Assembly: GCF_037176765.1 (NCBI RefSeq)
Contig: NC_090025.1
Coordinates: forward strand, 174,018,040 to 174,082,039
Direction of reading: 5' to 3'
From: Anolis sagrei
Lineage: Eukaryota > Chordata > Lepidosauria > Squamata > Anolidae
Length of the DNA stretch: 64,000 nucleotides
Position numbers and translations under genes: made by a program
Notes under the pieces: generated by a model
Seen by the model: the letters and a program-made list of their open reading frames with translations, nothing else
What the model was told of the DNA's origin: nothing
The model's database searches: none
Part shown: positions 42,201-48,931 of the stretch, piece by piece
How positions within the stretch are numbered: position 1 is the first letter of the stretch
How the letters are laid out: every line of letters starts with the position of its first letter

Positions 42201-43309
42201 GGAGCCCCACATGTGTCCAGAAGGAAGCCAGTTTCTTCAGGCTAGTCGATGCATCTTGCAACTTCCAGAGGTGAGAAATAAAATGGGAAAGCCTAGCTGT
42301 TTCCTTTGCTTCTTAAGAGGAGATATATGTATGCCGCGTAGGTTGCTATTCCTGCTGTCTTAAAAAGGATGGCTACCTTATTTGAAATGAGAGACCTGAT
42401 GAGCAGAGATGTAAAGTCAAATGAAATCTCCATGTGTTCATAAATGGTTGTTTAATGCATTTCAGCCACTGACAGAGTTGGTCTATTTTAGGGCTTACCT
42501 TTTACACAGAAATTTCTGGAGTTGTCTAATACTAAGAAAAAAGACCATTAGCAAAGAGCCATTAAACAAAATGAGAGTGTCTTCCCTTGCTTTTAGGGGT
42601 CATTTATTTATTTATTTATTTATTTATTTCTCGTGTCAGGAGTGAACCAGTTATTTATTTATTATTTATTTAGGTTACTTCTACCCCGCCCTTCTCACCC
42701 CGAAGGGGACTCAGGGTGGCTTACAAAGGCACAATTCGATGCCGGCATCAACATAACAGTAGAATAAAAACAATATAGCAGCAATTAAACAATTAACTAT
42801 CAGTTTCTGCATTACAACAATAAAACCAGTTGTATTGTGTTTTTAAAAAAGAACACAAACACAAGGTTTGAAAATTTGGCGTTCTACTACATGACCTTTA
42901 GGGGTCATGAGACATATTTGACAAACACCTCATTTCTTTCTAAAAAATGATTTTGGAGAGTGCTGGGAAGCAGTAAGGCCTAAAATATGGCAGAGGTGAC
43001 AGCATCATATTGTCATTGCTAACCCTAAAGAAACTTGCTTTTAAAGTTAGCAAGGATTTTGTATATCTTAGTTTTTCTTTCTAAATTAACAAACACTGAT
43101 TTAACTCTAGGAAATTTATTTATTTAGCGTATTCCTACTTCACTTTTCTCCGCATTGCGAACTCCAGGTGGCTTACAAGCTGGTTTGGTTTCTAAATGCT
43201 TATTTTATGTTATTTATATTTATTATTGATGTAATCGTTCTGTTGTTTGTATGATTTTAAGATGTTTGTAAGTTGCTTTAGGTCCCGTGAGGGAGAAAAG
43301 CGAGGCACA

Positions 43310-43353
<44 letters not shown>

Positions 43354-44371
43354 GTAGTAGTAGTAGTAGTAGTAGTATTACAACATAAAACATACAAATT
43401 CCAACAGTTAAAATTTGTAAACAACATTAAGAAAAGATCATGGTAAAAATATGCAGCAATAAAACCAATAAAATTCTTATCCATAACTGTCCGGTGCTCA
43501 TATAGAACTCAACAAAGAAGGCTTGAAAGAGCTAGAAAAGATTGTTTAAATACTGGTGAATTTTTATATTGGTGGTTCTTTTTCTAGATTAAATTATAAT
43601 TTTATTATTTGACATTTGTGGATGTTAGAAGTATGGAAAGGTGTTATGTACAAACTGCTTCAACTTAATATGTCACCTGCGCACTGTTTAAAGATACTTC
43701 TGGCTCTGTGGTATCCCCGATGCCTCCTACTACAATAGTGTTAAGCAATGTTCCTTCATTGGACAGAGAGTAAATGTATAATCTCAGGGATTGCTAAAGT
43801 CAGGGGCAGTGAACAGCCCGCCTTATGTTTTGTATCACAGCTTCCACATTTCTTATTGTTTGGCCATATTGGATAGGGCTTCAAAGTTTTGATGATCCAA
43901 TTTGGAAGATAATGGTGTACCTGCATCAACAGCTACAGCTCTTAAGCCAGGAATAGGAATTCGGTTCTGCACAAAGAAGAGCGCAAAGCTAAACATGAAA
44001 TTATATCAGTTCTGCCCTTTAGATATCAACTACATGGTGTCTTAAGGCACGTGGAGGCCTTTTCAATGGAGAGTGACCAATGAACCAGAGTAGTCTTGGG
44101 GGGGGGGGGGAGAAAGAAAGTGCTCTTTGTATGACTAGATGCTTCTCTTCCTAAATCATATAGGCACAATTTTGTGTAGCACATCTGCTAGTCTTTCCTA
44201 TGTAACCATTTGTTGTAAACTCTGGTTTCTCTGCAGGATTCAGAAGGCTCATTATCTATAGACAGTGAAGAGTATGAAGCAATGCCATTGGAGGTGAAGT
44301 TGTTACCCAGGAAGCTCAAATTCTTCTGTGACGCCAGCAAAAAAGATCAAATGCTTCACAGTACATCGTAA
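6113..44371 (+). CDS. AGK: Acylglycerol kinase, mitochondrial (15 coding exons)
   Basis: This lipid kinase phosphorylates mono- and diacylglycerol to lysophosphatidate and phosphatidate. In vertebrates it is also a kinase-independent subunit of the TIM22 carrier translocase in the mitochondrial inner membrane (family knowledge). CDS segments: 6113-6222, 16699-16738, 19497-19576, 23407-23482, 26251-26343, 27921-27953, 29591-29685, 30633-30702, 32934-33013, 33934-33991, 36710-36857, 37170-37267, 38047-38117, 42186-42270, 44237-44371. Every intron is GT-AG and all phases join. The total is 1272 nt, or 423 residues plus stop. The N-terminus resembles human AGK ([11 protein letters not shown], then a short hydrophobic stretch at about residues 19-32). 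The catalytic motif GGDGT is at 126-130. The C-terminal part includes FLNPAACKG, GIxPLG-like and [13 protein letters not shown] segments that I recall from human AGK. The start ATG is the first in exon 2 and matches the human start. No disabling change was seen. Confidence 0.96.
6780..7240 (+). mobile_element. Possible LINE ORF2 endonuclease-region remnant
   Basis: A frame near 6800 reads [10 protein letters not shown], recalling the VVLGDFN endonuclease motif of L2/CR1 elements. Scattered similar frames follow. It is weak and old. Confidence 0.3.
8125..8767 (+). mobile_element. L2-like LINE 3' end with (GAT)n(AAT)n tail
   Basis: A frame near 8190 reads [10 protein letters not shown], the conserved GERAFSVVAP region. 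The 3' end has 'ccccgagtccctttgggaag' and a ggtataaaaataaa tail running into GAT and AAT repeats (8721-8767). Confidence 0.75.
9897..10030 (-). mobile_element. BovB (RTE) LINE 3' fragment
   Basis: It holds 'ttcattcgttcagtcgtctc', then cgactccttgtgaactcatgg and caaggatgccatccatcca. Reversed, this matches the end of BovB ORF2 ([15 protein letters not shown]...SRRLNE). Confidence 0.75.
11130..11940 (+). mobile_element. Possible LTR-element fossil
   Basis: A TATA-like 'gactatatatgagggc', a long T-rich stretch and an AATAAA followed by GT-rich sequence (near 11900) together resemble a retrotransposon LTR. A short open frame precedes it. No partner LTR was recognised. It is a broken remnant at best. 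Confidence 0.3.
12090..12225. mobile_element. hAT-type MITE
   Basis: The terminal inverted repeats are 'gtgtcaaacatgtggccctc' and 'cacaagtttgacaccc', about 130 bp apart. The interior resembles the other MITEs (gacatcagctcccatcattcc). Confidence 0.65.
12562..12668 (+). mobile_element. tRNA-derived SINE remnant
   Basis: It holds 'tgtagtgttggactttagga', gttcagaattcaagtctgc and a 'tggcctttggcaggtcgca' block. These resemble the tRNA-related head and body of Sauria-type SINEs, heavily decayed. Confidence 0.4.
12991..13611 (-). mobile_element. Probable solo LTR fossil
   Basis: Read on the - strand, the 621-bp block starts TGTGACGG, has an AATAAA near its end and finishes ..TTTACA, so it has TG...CA termini. 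Similar 13-bp sequences (tccttggtggtga) lie near 12781 and 13612, too far out to be a simple target duplication. No internal coding region is seen. Confidence 0.45.
16168..16182. repeat. Poly(G) run
   Basis: Fifteen consecutive G, prone to length error and possible G-quadruplex formation. Confidence 0.8.
16468..16577. mobile_element. hAT (Charlie-like) MITE
   Basis: It starts 'tagtggttctcaatctgtgg' and has the mirrored core ctcccagaaatcac / gatttctgggagtcgaagg. It is the same family as 63123-63257, missing its right terminus. Confidence 0.7.
16699..16738 (+). CDS. AGK: AGK exon 3 (40 nt), residues 37-50
   Basis: A 40-nt exon between CAATAG and GTAATA encodes (C)[13 protein letters not shown], matching human AGK as I recall it. 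It lies after the gene's largest intron (10.5 kb). An ORF reading on past 16738 is intron. Confidence 0.95.
18041..18275 (+). mobile_element. tRNA-headed SINE (family A)
   Basis: It holds aataggttaaacccttgtgc, a B-box-like GGTTCAAATC, then 'ttgcagtttctcaagtcgct' and cctgacac with an A-rich tail. It has an internal deletion relative to other copies. Confidence 0.85.
19497..19576 (+). CDS. AGK: AGK exon 4, residues 51-76
   Basis: Acceptor TTTTAG, donor GTACGG. It encodes [20 protein letters not shown] followed by NPAACKG, the start of the diacylglycerol-kinase catalytic domain. Two bases of the glycine codon carry over to exon 5. Confidence 0.96.
20210..20431. mobile_element. Penelope-like snap-back palindrome
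   Basis: Two roughly 110-bp arms in head-to-head inversion, meeting near 20335-20345 (catcctcagagg / gtgaggatgc). A perfect 10-bp duplication, TATCTCTTTT, flanks it (20200-20209, 20432-20441). No internal region remains. Confidence 0.7.
20843..21237 (+). mobile_element. CR1 LINE ORF2 3' end
   Basis: It encodes [20 protein letters not shown] and continues to [20 protein letters not shown] and [11 protein letters not shown]. The 3' end has the CR1-type tail of repeated ATTCTATGATTCTGTG. The frame is intact over 97 codons, so this is a fairly young copy. Confidence 0.85.
21238..21440 (-). mobile_element. L2-like LINE tail
   Basis: 'gaggagactcagggcggatt' followed by A-rich caataacataaaac-type sequence is the reversed 3' end found repeatedly in this window. 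It directly abuts the CR1 tail. Confidence 0.6.
22025..22168. mobile_element. Palindromic MITE
   Basis: The terminal inverted repeats are 'gggcccttccactcagctat' and 'tatagctgtgtggaagggac'. The interior is also largely mirrored (gaactggattatctgagtcc). A shortened relative is at 38220-38283. Confidence 0.75.
22385..22635 (+). mobile_element. 5S rRNA-derived SINE (5S-Sauria-like)
   Basis: The left half tracks 5S rRNA: agcaccagatcctgtccaat, cttggaaataatcagggtct and attacttggatgcaa, the 5S internal promoter region in degenerate form. The right half, ggaaggaactggcaaaacca, is the Sauria-type body. Confidence 0.7.
23407..23482 (+). CDS. AGK: AGK exon 5, residues 77-102
   Basis: Acceptor TTCCAG, donor GTAAAG. 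It encodes (G)[18 protein letters not shown] and MDVTVVK, near-identical to the vertebrate AGK segment between the first beta strand and the glycine-rich motif. Confidence 0.96.
23735..24490 (-). mobile_element. L2-like LINE ORF2 3' fragment
   Basis: A 182-codon - strand frame (24471-23923) reads [40 protein letters not shown] and [20 protein letters not shown], typical of the L2 C-terminus. The 3' tail on the left has gactcggagtgacttacag and ATT/AAC repeats. Confidence 0.85.
25395..25662 (+). mobile_element. CR1 LINE 3' end, decayed
   Basis: It holds gaaaagagattccacctaaac, 'cattaggaagatgtcctga' and a 'gaggtttttaagcagaggct' block, ending ttctatgtttctgtg. It is the same region as 20843-21237 but older. 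Confidence 0.75.
25664..25770. mobile_element. MITE remnant
   Basis: 'ccagccttctccagcatggt' is mirrored by 'ccagtttgaagaatgctgg', with a ctgggagtagtagtcc core. It is the hAT-like family type. Confidence 0.5.
25863..25982 (-). mobile_element. Single terminal arm of the Penelope-like element
   Basis: 'ttgaaggctttcatagccgg', aatcactggagtgttgtg and tgactggcatcttcag match one arm of the inverted elements at 20210 and 58385. No second arm is seen. Confidence 0.65.
26251..26343 (+). CDS. AGK: AGK exon 6 with GGDGT motif, residues 103-133
   Basis: Acceptor TCTCAG, donor GTACTG, exactly 31 codons. It encodes [23 protein letters not shown], then GGDGT at residues 126-130. This is the nucleotide-binding motif of the DAGK/sphingosine-kinase superfamily. 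G126 is the residue whose mutation (G126E) is used as a kinase-dead form in human AGK. Confidence 0.97.
27707..27727. repeat. 21-base poly(C) run
   Basis: Uninterrupted C run 194 bp upstream of AGK exon 7. Its length is likely polymorphic or imprecise. Confidence 0.8.
27921..27953 (+). CDS. AGK: AGK exon 7 (33-nt microexon), residues 134-144
   Basis: Eleven codons, [11 protein letters not shown], lie between TTTCAG and GTGAGA, in phase 0 at both ends. It continues the catalytic domain directly after GGDGTIQE. Skipping it would keep the frame and remove 11 residues next to the active-site motif. Confidence 0.95.
28222..28457 (-). mobile_element. Sauria-type SINE
   Basis: The body has gaggctgagagagtgtgact and tgcccaagct. 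The tRNA-like head at the right is gtcatggtcaagcac, then accattataccatgctggtt. A second copy is at 59722-59903. Confidence 0.65.
29591..29685 (+). CDS. AGK: AGK exon 8, residues 145-175
   Basis: Acceptor TTCCAG, donor GTAAGT. It encodes [20 protein letters not shown] then [11 protein letters not shown], matching the PIGFIPLG part of the catalytic domain. Two bases of a glutamine codon carry over. Confidence 0.96.
29921..30004. mobile_element. hAT (Charlie-like) MITE, right half
   Basis: It holds ccagtttaccagctgttagg, atttctgggagttgaag and ends 'aggttgagaaccactg', the terminal repeat of the 63123-63257 family. Confidence 0.7.
30256..30550 (+). mobile_element. tRNA-headed SINE (family B)
   Basis: The head is ggtggcacagcgggttaaac, then 'gttcgaaaacatgcaaatgt', 'gaccttggaggtgtttataa' and 'cagacacaactaggcttaat', ending ggaaacctttacc. 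The poly(C) run at its start looks like expansion of the normal gagccccc head. Confidence 0.8.
30633..30702 (+). CDS. AGK: AGK exon 9, residues 176-199
   Basis: Acceptor CTACAG, donor GTACTT. It encodes (Q)[18 protein letters not shown] and VLQIK, matching human HITDATLAIVKGETVPLDVLQIK with conservative changes. It lies 83 bp right of a SINE. Confidence 0.96.
31302..31435 (-). mobile_element. tRNA-derived SINE remnant (second type)
   Basis: It holds 'ataagaacctaccttatagt', 'accattggtccatctagc'-like sequence (aagccattggtccatctag) and tttcagacaggaattttt. It matches the non-tRNA end of a SINE common in reptiles. A tRNA-like piece of the same type lies at 32318-32385. Confidence 0.5.
31480..31760 (+). 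mobile_element. L2-like LINE fragment
   Basis: It holds attacgacctataaatccta, then aagttactcaggagagggct and gagccttcttggtgattgct. These correspond to the LVNTYKALN...RAFSVVAP region. Confidence 0.55.
32724..32845. mobile_element. Complete hAT MITE with perfect 8-bp target duplication
   Basis: The 122-bp near-palindrome starts caggcataggcaaacttcgg and ends gaactttacccatgcctg. It is flanked by ATCTATCA at 32716-32723 and 32846-32853. The centre is gacttcaactcccacaattc, mirrored. Confidence 0.85.
32934..33013 (+). CDS. AGK: AGK exon 10, residues 200-225
   Basis: Acceptor TTGCAG, donor GTAAAG. It encodes [20 protein letters not shown] and AGAKVS. The GLRWGS(Y/F)RD core is typical of AGK. It starts 88 bp after a complete hAT MITE. 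Confidence 0.96.
33934..33991 (+). CDS. AGK: AGK exon 11, residues 226-245
   Basis: Acceptor TTCCAG, donor GTAAAA. It encodes (K)[19 protein letters not shown], matching human [20 protein letters not shown]. Confidence 0.96.
33992..36709 (+). other. AGK intron 11 with a repeat-poor right half
   Basis: An L2-like LINE fragment occupies about 34495-34890. From about 34950 to 36700 I recognise no mobile element, unusual for this window. ORFs there are chance reading frames. Confidence 0.55.
34495..34890 (+). mobile_element. L2-like LINE fragment
   Basis: It holds 'aaccctacatagctaaggcc', then cagactatggaattcacttt, and the tail taagtctcctatggaagaaa, ggtgggctataaatta. Confidence 0.6.
36710..36857 (+). 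CDS. AGK: AGK exon 12, residues 246-294
   Basis: Acceptor TCCAAG, donor GTAAGC. It encodes [20 protein letters not shown] followed by [20 protein letters not shown] and SHYWAPAPT. The proline-rich linker diverges from human, as expected for a less constrained segment. Confidence 0.95.
37170..37267 (+). CDS. AGK: AGK exon 13, residues 295-327
   Basis: Acceptor CTCAG, donor GTAAGA. It encodes (E)[19 protein letters not shown] then [13 protein letters not shown], aligning with human EVSPEVWKDVQLSTIELSITTRNNQLD. Confidence 0.94.
37790..37930 (-). mobile_element. CR1 LINE remnant
   Basis: 'ccactgctggacaattcttg' followed by gttaagaaattcttcataatg is the reversed C-terminal coding part of CR1. A 184-codon + strand ORF through here is antisense to it and meaningless. 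Confidence 0.55.
38047..38117 (+). CDS. AGK: AGK exon 14, residues 328-350
   Basis: Acceptor TTTTAG, donor GTGAGT. It encodes [20 protein letters not shown] and IKR, matching the human [19 protein letters not shown] block. Two bases of a glycine codon carry over. The intron just upstream holds the 44-bp segment copied into the SINE insertion at 48932. Confidence 0.95.
38220..38283. mobile_element. Short palindromic MITE
   Basis: 'ctggatctacactgccttat' is mirrored by 'ggatataggacagtgtggaa', 64 bp in all. It is a shortened relative of 22025-22168. Confidence 0.55.
38319..39116. mobile_element. Penelope-like inverted-repeat element with LINE-tail insertion
   Basis: The left arm 38319-38384 continues at 38501 with atggcaggcatcctcagaag. 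The right arm, from about 38830, reads back 'caggctttgaagctgcaagg' to gccatgaaagccttct. ATTGGAATT flanks it at 38310-38318 and 39117-39125. A reversed L2-like tail (38391-38500) interrupts the left arm. Its internal spacer is largely the doubled subterminal sequence. Confidence 0.65.
40424..40940 (+). mobile_element. Possible LTR-like fossil
   Basis: It starts tgtaacggattggcctacct, includes a cggagccagaggg-like GC-rich stretch, and grades into T-rich sequence. Compositionally it resembles an LTR, but no partner or coding region is seen. Low confidence. Confidence 0.25.
41068..41330 (-). mobile_element. L2-like LINE tail and AT-rich tract
   Basis: (TTTA)n, then 'cctgcccttctcacctcgaa' and gaggactcagagcgactta, is the reversed LINE 3' end. 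It is followed by about 170 bp of almost pure A/T. Confidence 0.6.
42186..42270 (+). CDS. AGK: AGK exon 15, residues 351-379
   Basis: Acceptor GAACAG, donor GTGAGA. It encodes (G)[19 protein letters not shown] then SRCILQLPE, aligning with human VEGTECLQASQCTLLIPE. Confidence 0.93.
42600..42850 (-). mobile_element. L2-like LINE tail with SINE scrap
   Basis: (ATTT)n at 42600-42630, a short SINE-A end (ctcgtgtcaggagtgaacc), then 'cccgcccttctcaccccgaa' and ggggactcagggtggctta. Confidence 0.65.
43190..43377 (+). mobile_element. L2-like LINE 3' end with (AAT)n(TAG)n tail
   Basis: It holds 'gtaagttgctttaggtcccg' and gagggagaaaagcgaggcac, then trinucleotide repeats at 43311-43377. Confidence 0.65.
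44237..44371 (+). CDS. AGK: AGK exon 16 (last coding), residues 380-423 and stop
   Basis: Acceptor CTGCAG. It encodes [20 protein letters not shown] then [18 protein letters not shown] and MLHSTS, ending in TAA at 44369-44371. It matches the C-terminus of human AGK ([25 protein letters not shown]). Confidence 0.97.
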   Translation, partial: DSEGSLSIDSEEYEAMPLEVKLLPRKLKFFCDASKKDQMLHSTS

Positions 44372-44882
44372 CACAAGATGTCGGCAGTTCCATTTTAAAA
44401 ACAATGCTCTGAAATGTCCATTTGCCAAGAGTTAAGATGAACTGCAGCCATGACCAGTGCCAAAGGAAATAGATGTAAAATATTTCTGAGAAAGCTCCAT
44501 TTGGGTGCCTTGTTAACGGAACTGTTCAGTGAATGGACCCTGAAAATTCTTTGCTCTTTCTCGACAATACTGAAATCCTTTGTGTTGCTGGATTGCTGCC
44601 TTTCAAATTCTCAGAGAAAAATAGGCGCTAGTCATAGACATTGATCATTTTACGAAGGAATTTTTCCTTCTTTCACTACATCTGTGACAGTTGTATGTAT
44701 TTCAAAAGAGTGAACAATGGCACAATACTCTCATTTGCAATTTGGATTTGTAAAATGTAGGCATATCAAAAGCTAAGCACTGAAAAGTCATAGACATAAT
44801 GTTTCAGACATGAATTATGTCTTGCCTAATCTGTGTCAGATGCCTCTTTGGTATTTCTCAATTAAAACATGTTGTTTCTACT
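44372..44882 (+). other. AGK: AGK 3' UTR with ATTAAA poly(A) signal
   Basis: About 500 bp of unique sequence follow the stop. ATTAAA at 44861-44866 sits about 15 bp before a GT/T-rich stretch, a plausible cleavage context. A BovB fragment begins near 44947. The exact end is inferred. Confidence 0.6.
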
Positions 44883-44946
44883 ACTCTCTATTATAAAATG
44901 AAGATGAAATATGCAAGACACTACTTGCTGTTATCGCATGTAAAAA

Positions 44947-45381
44947 AAAGTGAAGAGTAGAGACATCACACTGGCAACGAAGATCCGCATAGTTAAAGCA
45001 GTGGTATTCCCTGTAGTAACCTATGGATGCGAGAGCTACACCATAAGGAAGGTTGAACGAAGGAAGATAGATAATTTTGAACTGGTGTTGGAGGAAAATT
45101 CTGAGAGTGCCTTGGACCACGAGTTCAAACCAGTCCATACTCCAGGAAATAATGCCCGGCTGCTCACTGGAGGGAAGAATATTAGAGCCAAAGATGAAGT
45201 ACTTTGACCACATAATGAGAAGACAAGAAAGCCTGGAGAAGATAATGATACTGGGGAAATGGATGGTATCTTTGAAGGGACTGTCTTGACCTTGAAAGAG
45301 CTGGGGGTAGTGACTACTGACAGAAAGCTCTGGCATGGCGAAGAGTTGGAAGCGACTGAACAAATAAACAACAATAAAAAA
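44947..45381 (+). mobile_element. BovB (RTE) LINE ORF2 C-terminal fragment
   Basis: The frames read MKSRDITLATKIRIVKAVVF, PVVTYGCESYTIRKVERRKI, then WRKILRVPWTTSSNQSILQE and ISPGCSLEG-like IMPGCSLEGRILEPKMKYFD. These are the diagnostic BovB ORF2 C-terminus. It ends in 'gaagcgactgaacaaataaa'. Frame breaks show it is dead. A 170-codon - strand ORF is antisense noise. Confidence 0.88.
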
Positions 45382-46874
45382 ACACATTTCCAATCAGGAA
45401 GAAAATTTTGTTAGGGAATTATCCATGTTTCATAACATTGTTCAAGAATAATGAATTTACACAAAGCATAAATGTGTTAAAAGTGAGTTTTAATAGAGTA
45501 AAAAAACATCATTTTGAATATATACACATAACTCCCTCTTGGGCTCCATGGAAGCAGTCGCAATCCATAGACAGTACAGTACTTCCTCTTACTGAGAAAT
45601 GAAGAAAGCCACTGGTAATATTTATACTGCTCAGAAAAGGTGCTTAGTCACAATGTAGTAAGAGCCTAGCTGCCAATCATACCATTCTTACACGTTTTCA
45701 GCAGAGACACCAGAATCAACTCAGCTTGTTATCCATGTGGCAATATCACAATAGCATCTACGTGTATATATGTATACGCACTCTTGAGCCTGCATTGTTA
45801 GCTATTGGGAATTTCACAACCATTTATGCAACAAATACACAATTTTACTTTGGGAGGAGAGAAAAAGCATATTCTTAAGGTAATTAAAATCACTTAATGT
45901 GACATCTTGCCTAAAGCATTTTTAGACTTGGTAGTCACTTTAGACCCAAACCTGCAGTGTTATGTGGAAGAGCAGTATGTCTTGTTCTTCAAAAACGTGC
46001 ATCTAAATTTGTATCAGGGCGACATTCCCACTTCGTTGCTAACCTTGATGCAGCCAACAGGAAAAGAGCATGCAAGCTATGGTAGGAGATTGGAGTCATA
46101 GCTTTCCATGTTTTGATGGCTGGTAGCCTTTGGTGGTAACCCACAATAATACTGTGGGCCCATCATATCTACAGATTTACAACTTGTGGATTCAGTCCAC
46201 TGCAGATAGAAATAGATGGGAAGCAGCTTCCACTGAGACATAATTGAAGGCAGAACTCCTTTGTTGTTGAACAGTAGAGCAGGAATTCTGCCTCCAATTA
46301 CTTGCCTTGTCCCCGTGGAAGCTGCTTGAAGATGGATCCGTGGGCTCCCCAGAAGCTGGAAGACAGGAAAAATACTCTGTTGCGTGGTGCTTGATGGGAT
46401 GTCCTACACCATTTTAATAGGAACTTATGTTATTTGGTACTGGGGGAGAGAGGGGAAATTGCTTATGCCATGTGGAACTAATCCTTTGCAGATACCAAGG
46501 GACAAATACAACTAAGTTCCTTTTTCTTATAAAAACATTTTTTTCTGGAGGATGTGTGTGCATAAAATCCTCTTTTTTCACAAAGACCCGTGCAGTGAAG
46601 CTAGCAGCTATTTATGAGAGGTAAAAAGTCAAGCAGTTACTTGCACAGTAGATGTTTTGACTTGGTTCACAGATATATATTTACCATTTGACTTACATGA
46701 ATTAAGAGGGCCATCAGAGCCCATCATTGCCACATATGACATCATGCAGTAGACATTTCAAAGGTTGGTCCATACACTCAGCTGCCTCCACATCAAATGA
46801 TCCATGTGCACACATGAACTAGCCAGTGATAGGAATAGTGCCTATTGTTAGAAAGCATCATATACACCCTGGAG

Positions 46875-46999
46875 CAGGCATCCTCAGACTGCAGTCCTCC
46901 AGCTGTTTGGGCCTTCAACTCCTGACAATTGAACAAGCTTATTGGCCTTCTGGGAGTTGGAGACCCCAACAGCTGGGGCGCGCGGTTTGAGGATGCCTA
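46875..46999. mobile_element. hAT MITE with 8-bp target duplication (7/8)
   Basis: It starts caggcatcctcagactgcag and ends cggtttgaggatgccta. It is flanked by CCCTGGAG (46867-46874) and CTCTGGAG (47000-47007). The core gccttcaactcctgac / cttctgggagttggag is mirrored. Confidence 0.8.
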
Positions 47000-47018
47000 C
47001 TCTGGAGTATTGATGCAA

Positions 47019-47287
47019 GGGTCCCCCAGTGGTGCAATGGGTTAAACCTGTCTGCTGGTAAGATTGCTGACCAATAGGTCGGCGATTTGAATCTGGAGAG
47101 AGCTGGTTGAGCTCCTGTCAGGTCCAGCTTTCCATGTGGGGACATGAGAGAAGCCTCCCACAAGGATGGTAAAAAGATCAAAACATCCAGGCATCTCCTG
47201 GGCAACATCCTTTCAGACGGCCAATTCTCTCACACCAGAAGCAACTTGCAGCTTCTCAAATCGCTCCTGAAATGAAAAAAAAAATGG
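47019..47287 (+). mobile_element. tRNA-headed SINE (family A)
   Basis: The head is gtcccccagtggtgcaatgg, the body 'gagagaagcctcccacaagg', the end cttctcaaatcgctcctg plus poly(A). It lies 12 bp right of a MITE target duplication. Confidence 0.85.
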
Positions 47288-48931
47288 AAGCAAGAGTCAA
47301 ATATGTCTTTAAATATATATAAAAGAAGGGACAGTGGTTCACCAGTAAGGTGATATATCTGTAAACACGCAAAAATACCAATTGTGTTCAACACACAAGT
47401 GTGTCATATTTTGTTTTTAAATGAGGAGCTGGAGAAATATGAGTAATTTCCGTCCTTATCAAAATTAGGAGTGTAACTCTTAATTTCATTCCAACTAAAT
47501 AAGAACAAATAAATTCACAAGTTTTCTCCCAGCTGGATAAGACTGAATGCTTGGACATTTTCCAAATATTATTTGTATTTTGGGGGGTTTTATTGCAAAA
47601 TACATTTTCCCATATATTTTCTGTATATTTTACAAATGACTTTCTCACAAAAAGCCCTGGAATGCAGAGGAGATAAAATAAATTAAGTTATTCACCATGT
47701 TCTCAATAAATCATAGTTTCTCTTGAAAGATGAGAACATCTTCACATTCCTAATTAGCATTAAACACTATTTACATACCAAGCTTGCACATTTTATCCTG
47801 TACAGCAGGGGGAGCATCACAGATTTATTATTGTCTGTCCCTATAGAGCCAACAGCACCAACAGAAACAACACAAGAGAAAAGCTATGAGTAGGCTTGGG
47901 AGAAATAACAGAAGTATCTTAACTCATGACTAGTATTCTGGTCAGGATCATTGCCCGCAGCAGATCTTATTGCCAGGCCCATGTTAAACTTGTATCTATG
48001 TCATCTAAAAGTTGCGATTACAAGATCACCAGCAGAAATCACGTTGTCAAAAGTGTTCAAAAGTTCAGTTTTATGGTAATTGATTTCTGAGACAAAAAAG
48101 TATTTTCCAGTGTTTTTGCAATACAGGAGAGAGGCAGAAAGTATTGATTACTAAGATATTCTCACAAAGGACAGCAGTGAATAATAGGTGGCTTGGATTT
48201 AGCTGTCTCCACATGAAAAGCTAAAATGGAATTATTAATTTGGTTGGAAGAAGGGCTATCTATCAAATTTCAATTTCAAATGATATTTCTGCAACCGTAT
48301 ATTTAAATGCTCCAGTGGCAATTATTCCATGCTGTCCTAGGATGAGGAAAAAAATACTCTAGCTTACTCAGCAACAAAGTTGCAGCTGATATTAAGATTG
48401 TACATATTGTACATAGTTACAATATACCAGGTACCTATATCCTCTTGTACACAAGAGAGGATAATGAGAAGTAGTCACTTGGTGTTTACAGAGTAGGACC
48501 AGTCAAATGGTAACACCTAGCCATGGAAAGACTACAGAAATGGTCTTTGAATGCCCCCAAAACAAGCAAGAGTAGAATGGGACAGATTTTAGATTTATAG
48601 GGGTCTACATATTTCTTCCAGAGAACTTGCAATTTTTTATTCTAGCATAATTTCAGAAAGGTACATATCACTTATTTCCCCTTTGAGGCTTCAGCAACCT
48701 CCTATTGCCAAAAAAGAAGAATTCTAAAGGGCAAATTGGTCTTAGGACAGGAAAATACTGATAAACCTGAAAGTGGGTGGTCTTTGCACAATCCCTTCAG
48801 GTTTAGAAGTATTTTCTATCCCTGAAGGTCAGCAAGCAAAGCACAGCCTGAAAAAGTCTTGGAAAAGACAATAGTATGCAGGGTTTCGGTTGTTTTCCAT
48901 ACATTGTACACCACCTTATACCAAATCAGAT

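Noticed and set aside
43278-43484. ORF with poly-Tyr and poly-Thr runs
   Set aside because: Translation of AAT/TAG trinucleotide repeats at a LINE tail.
44881-45393. A 170-codon - strand ORF
   Set aside because: It is antisense to a BovB ORF2 fragment.
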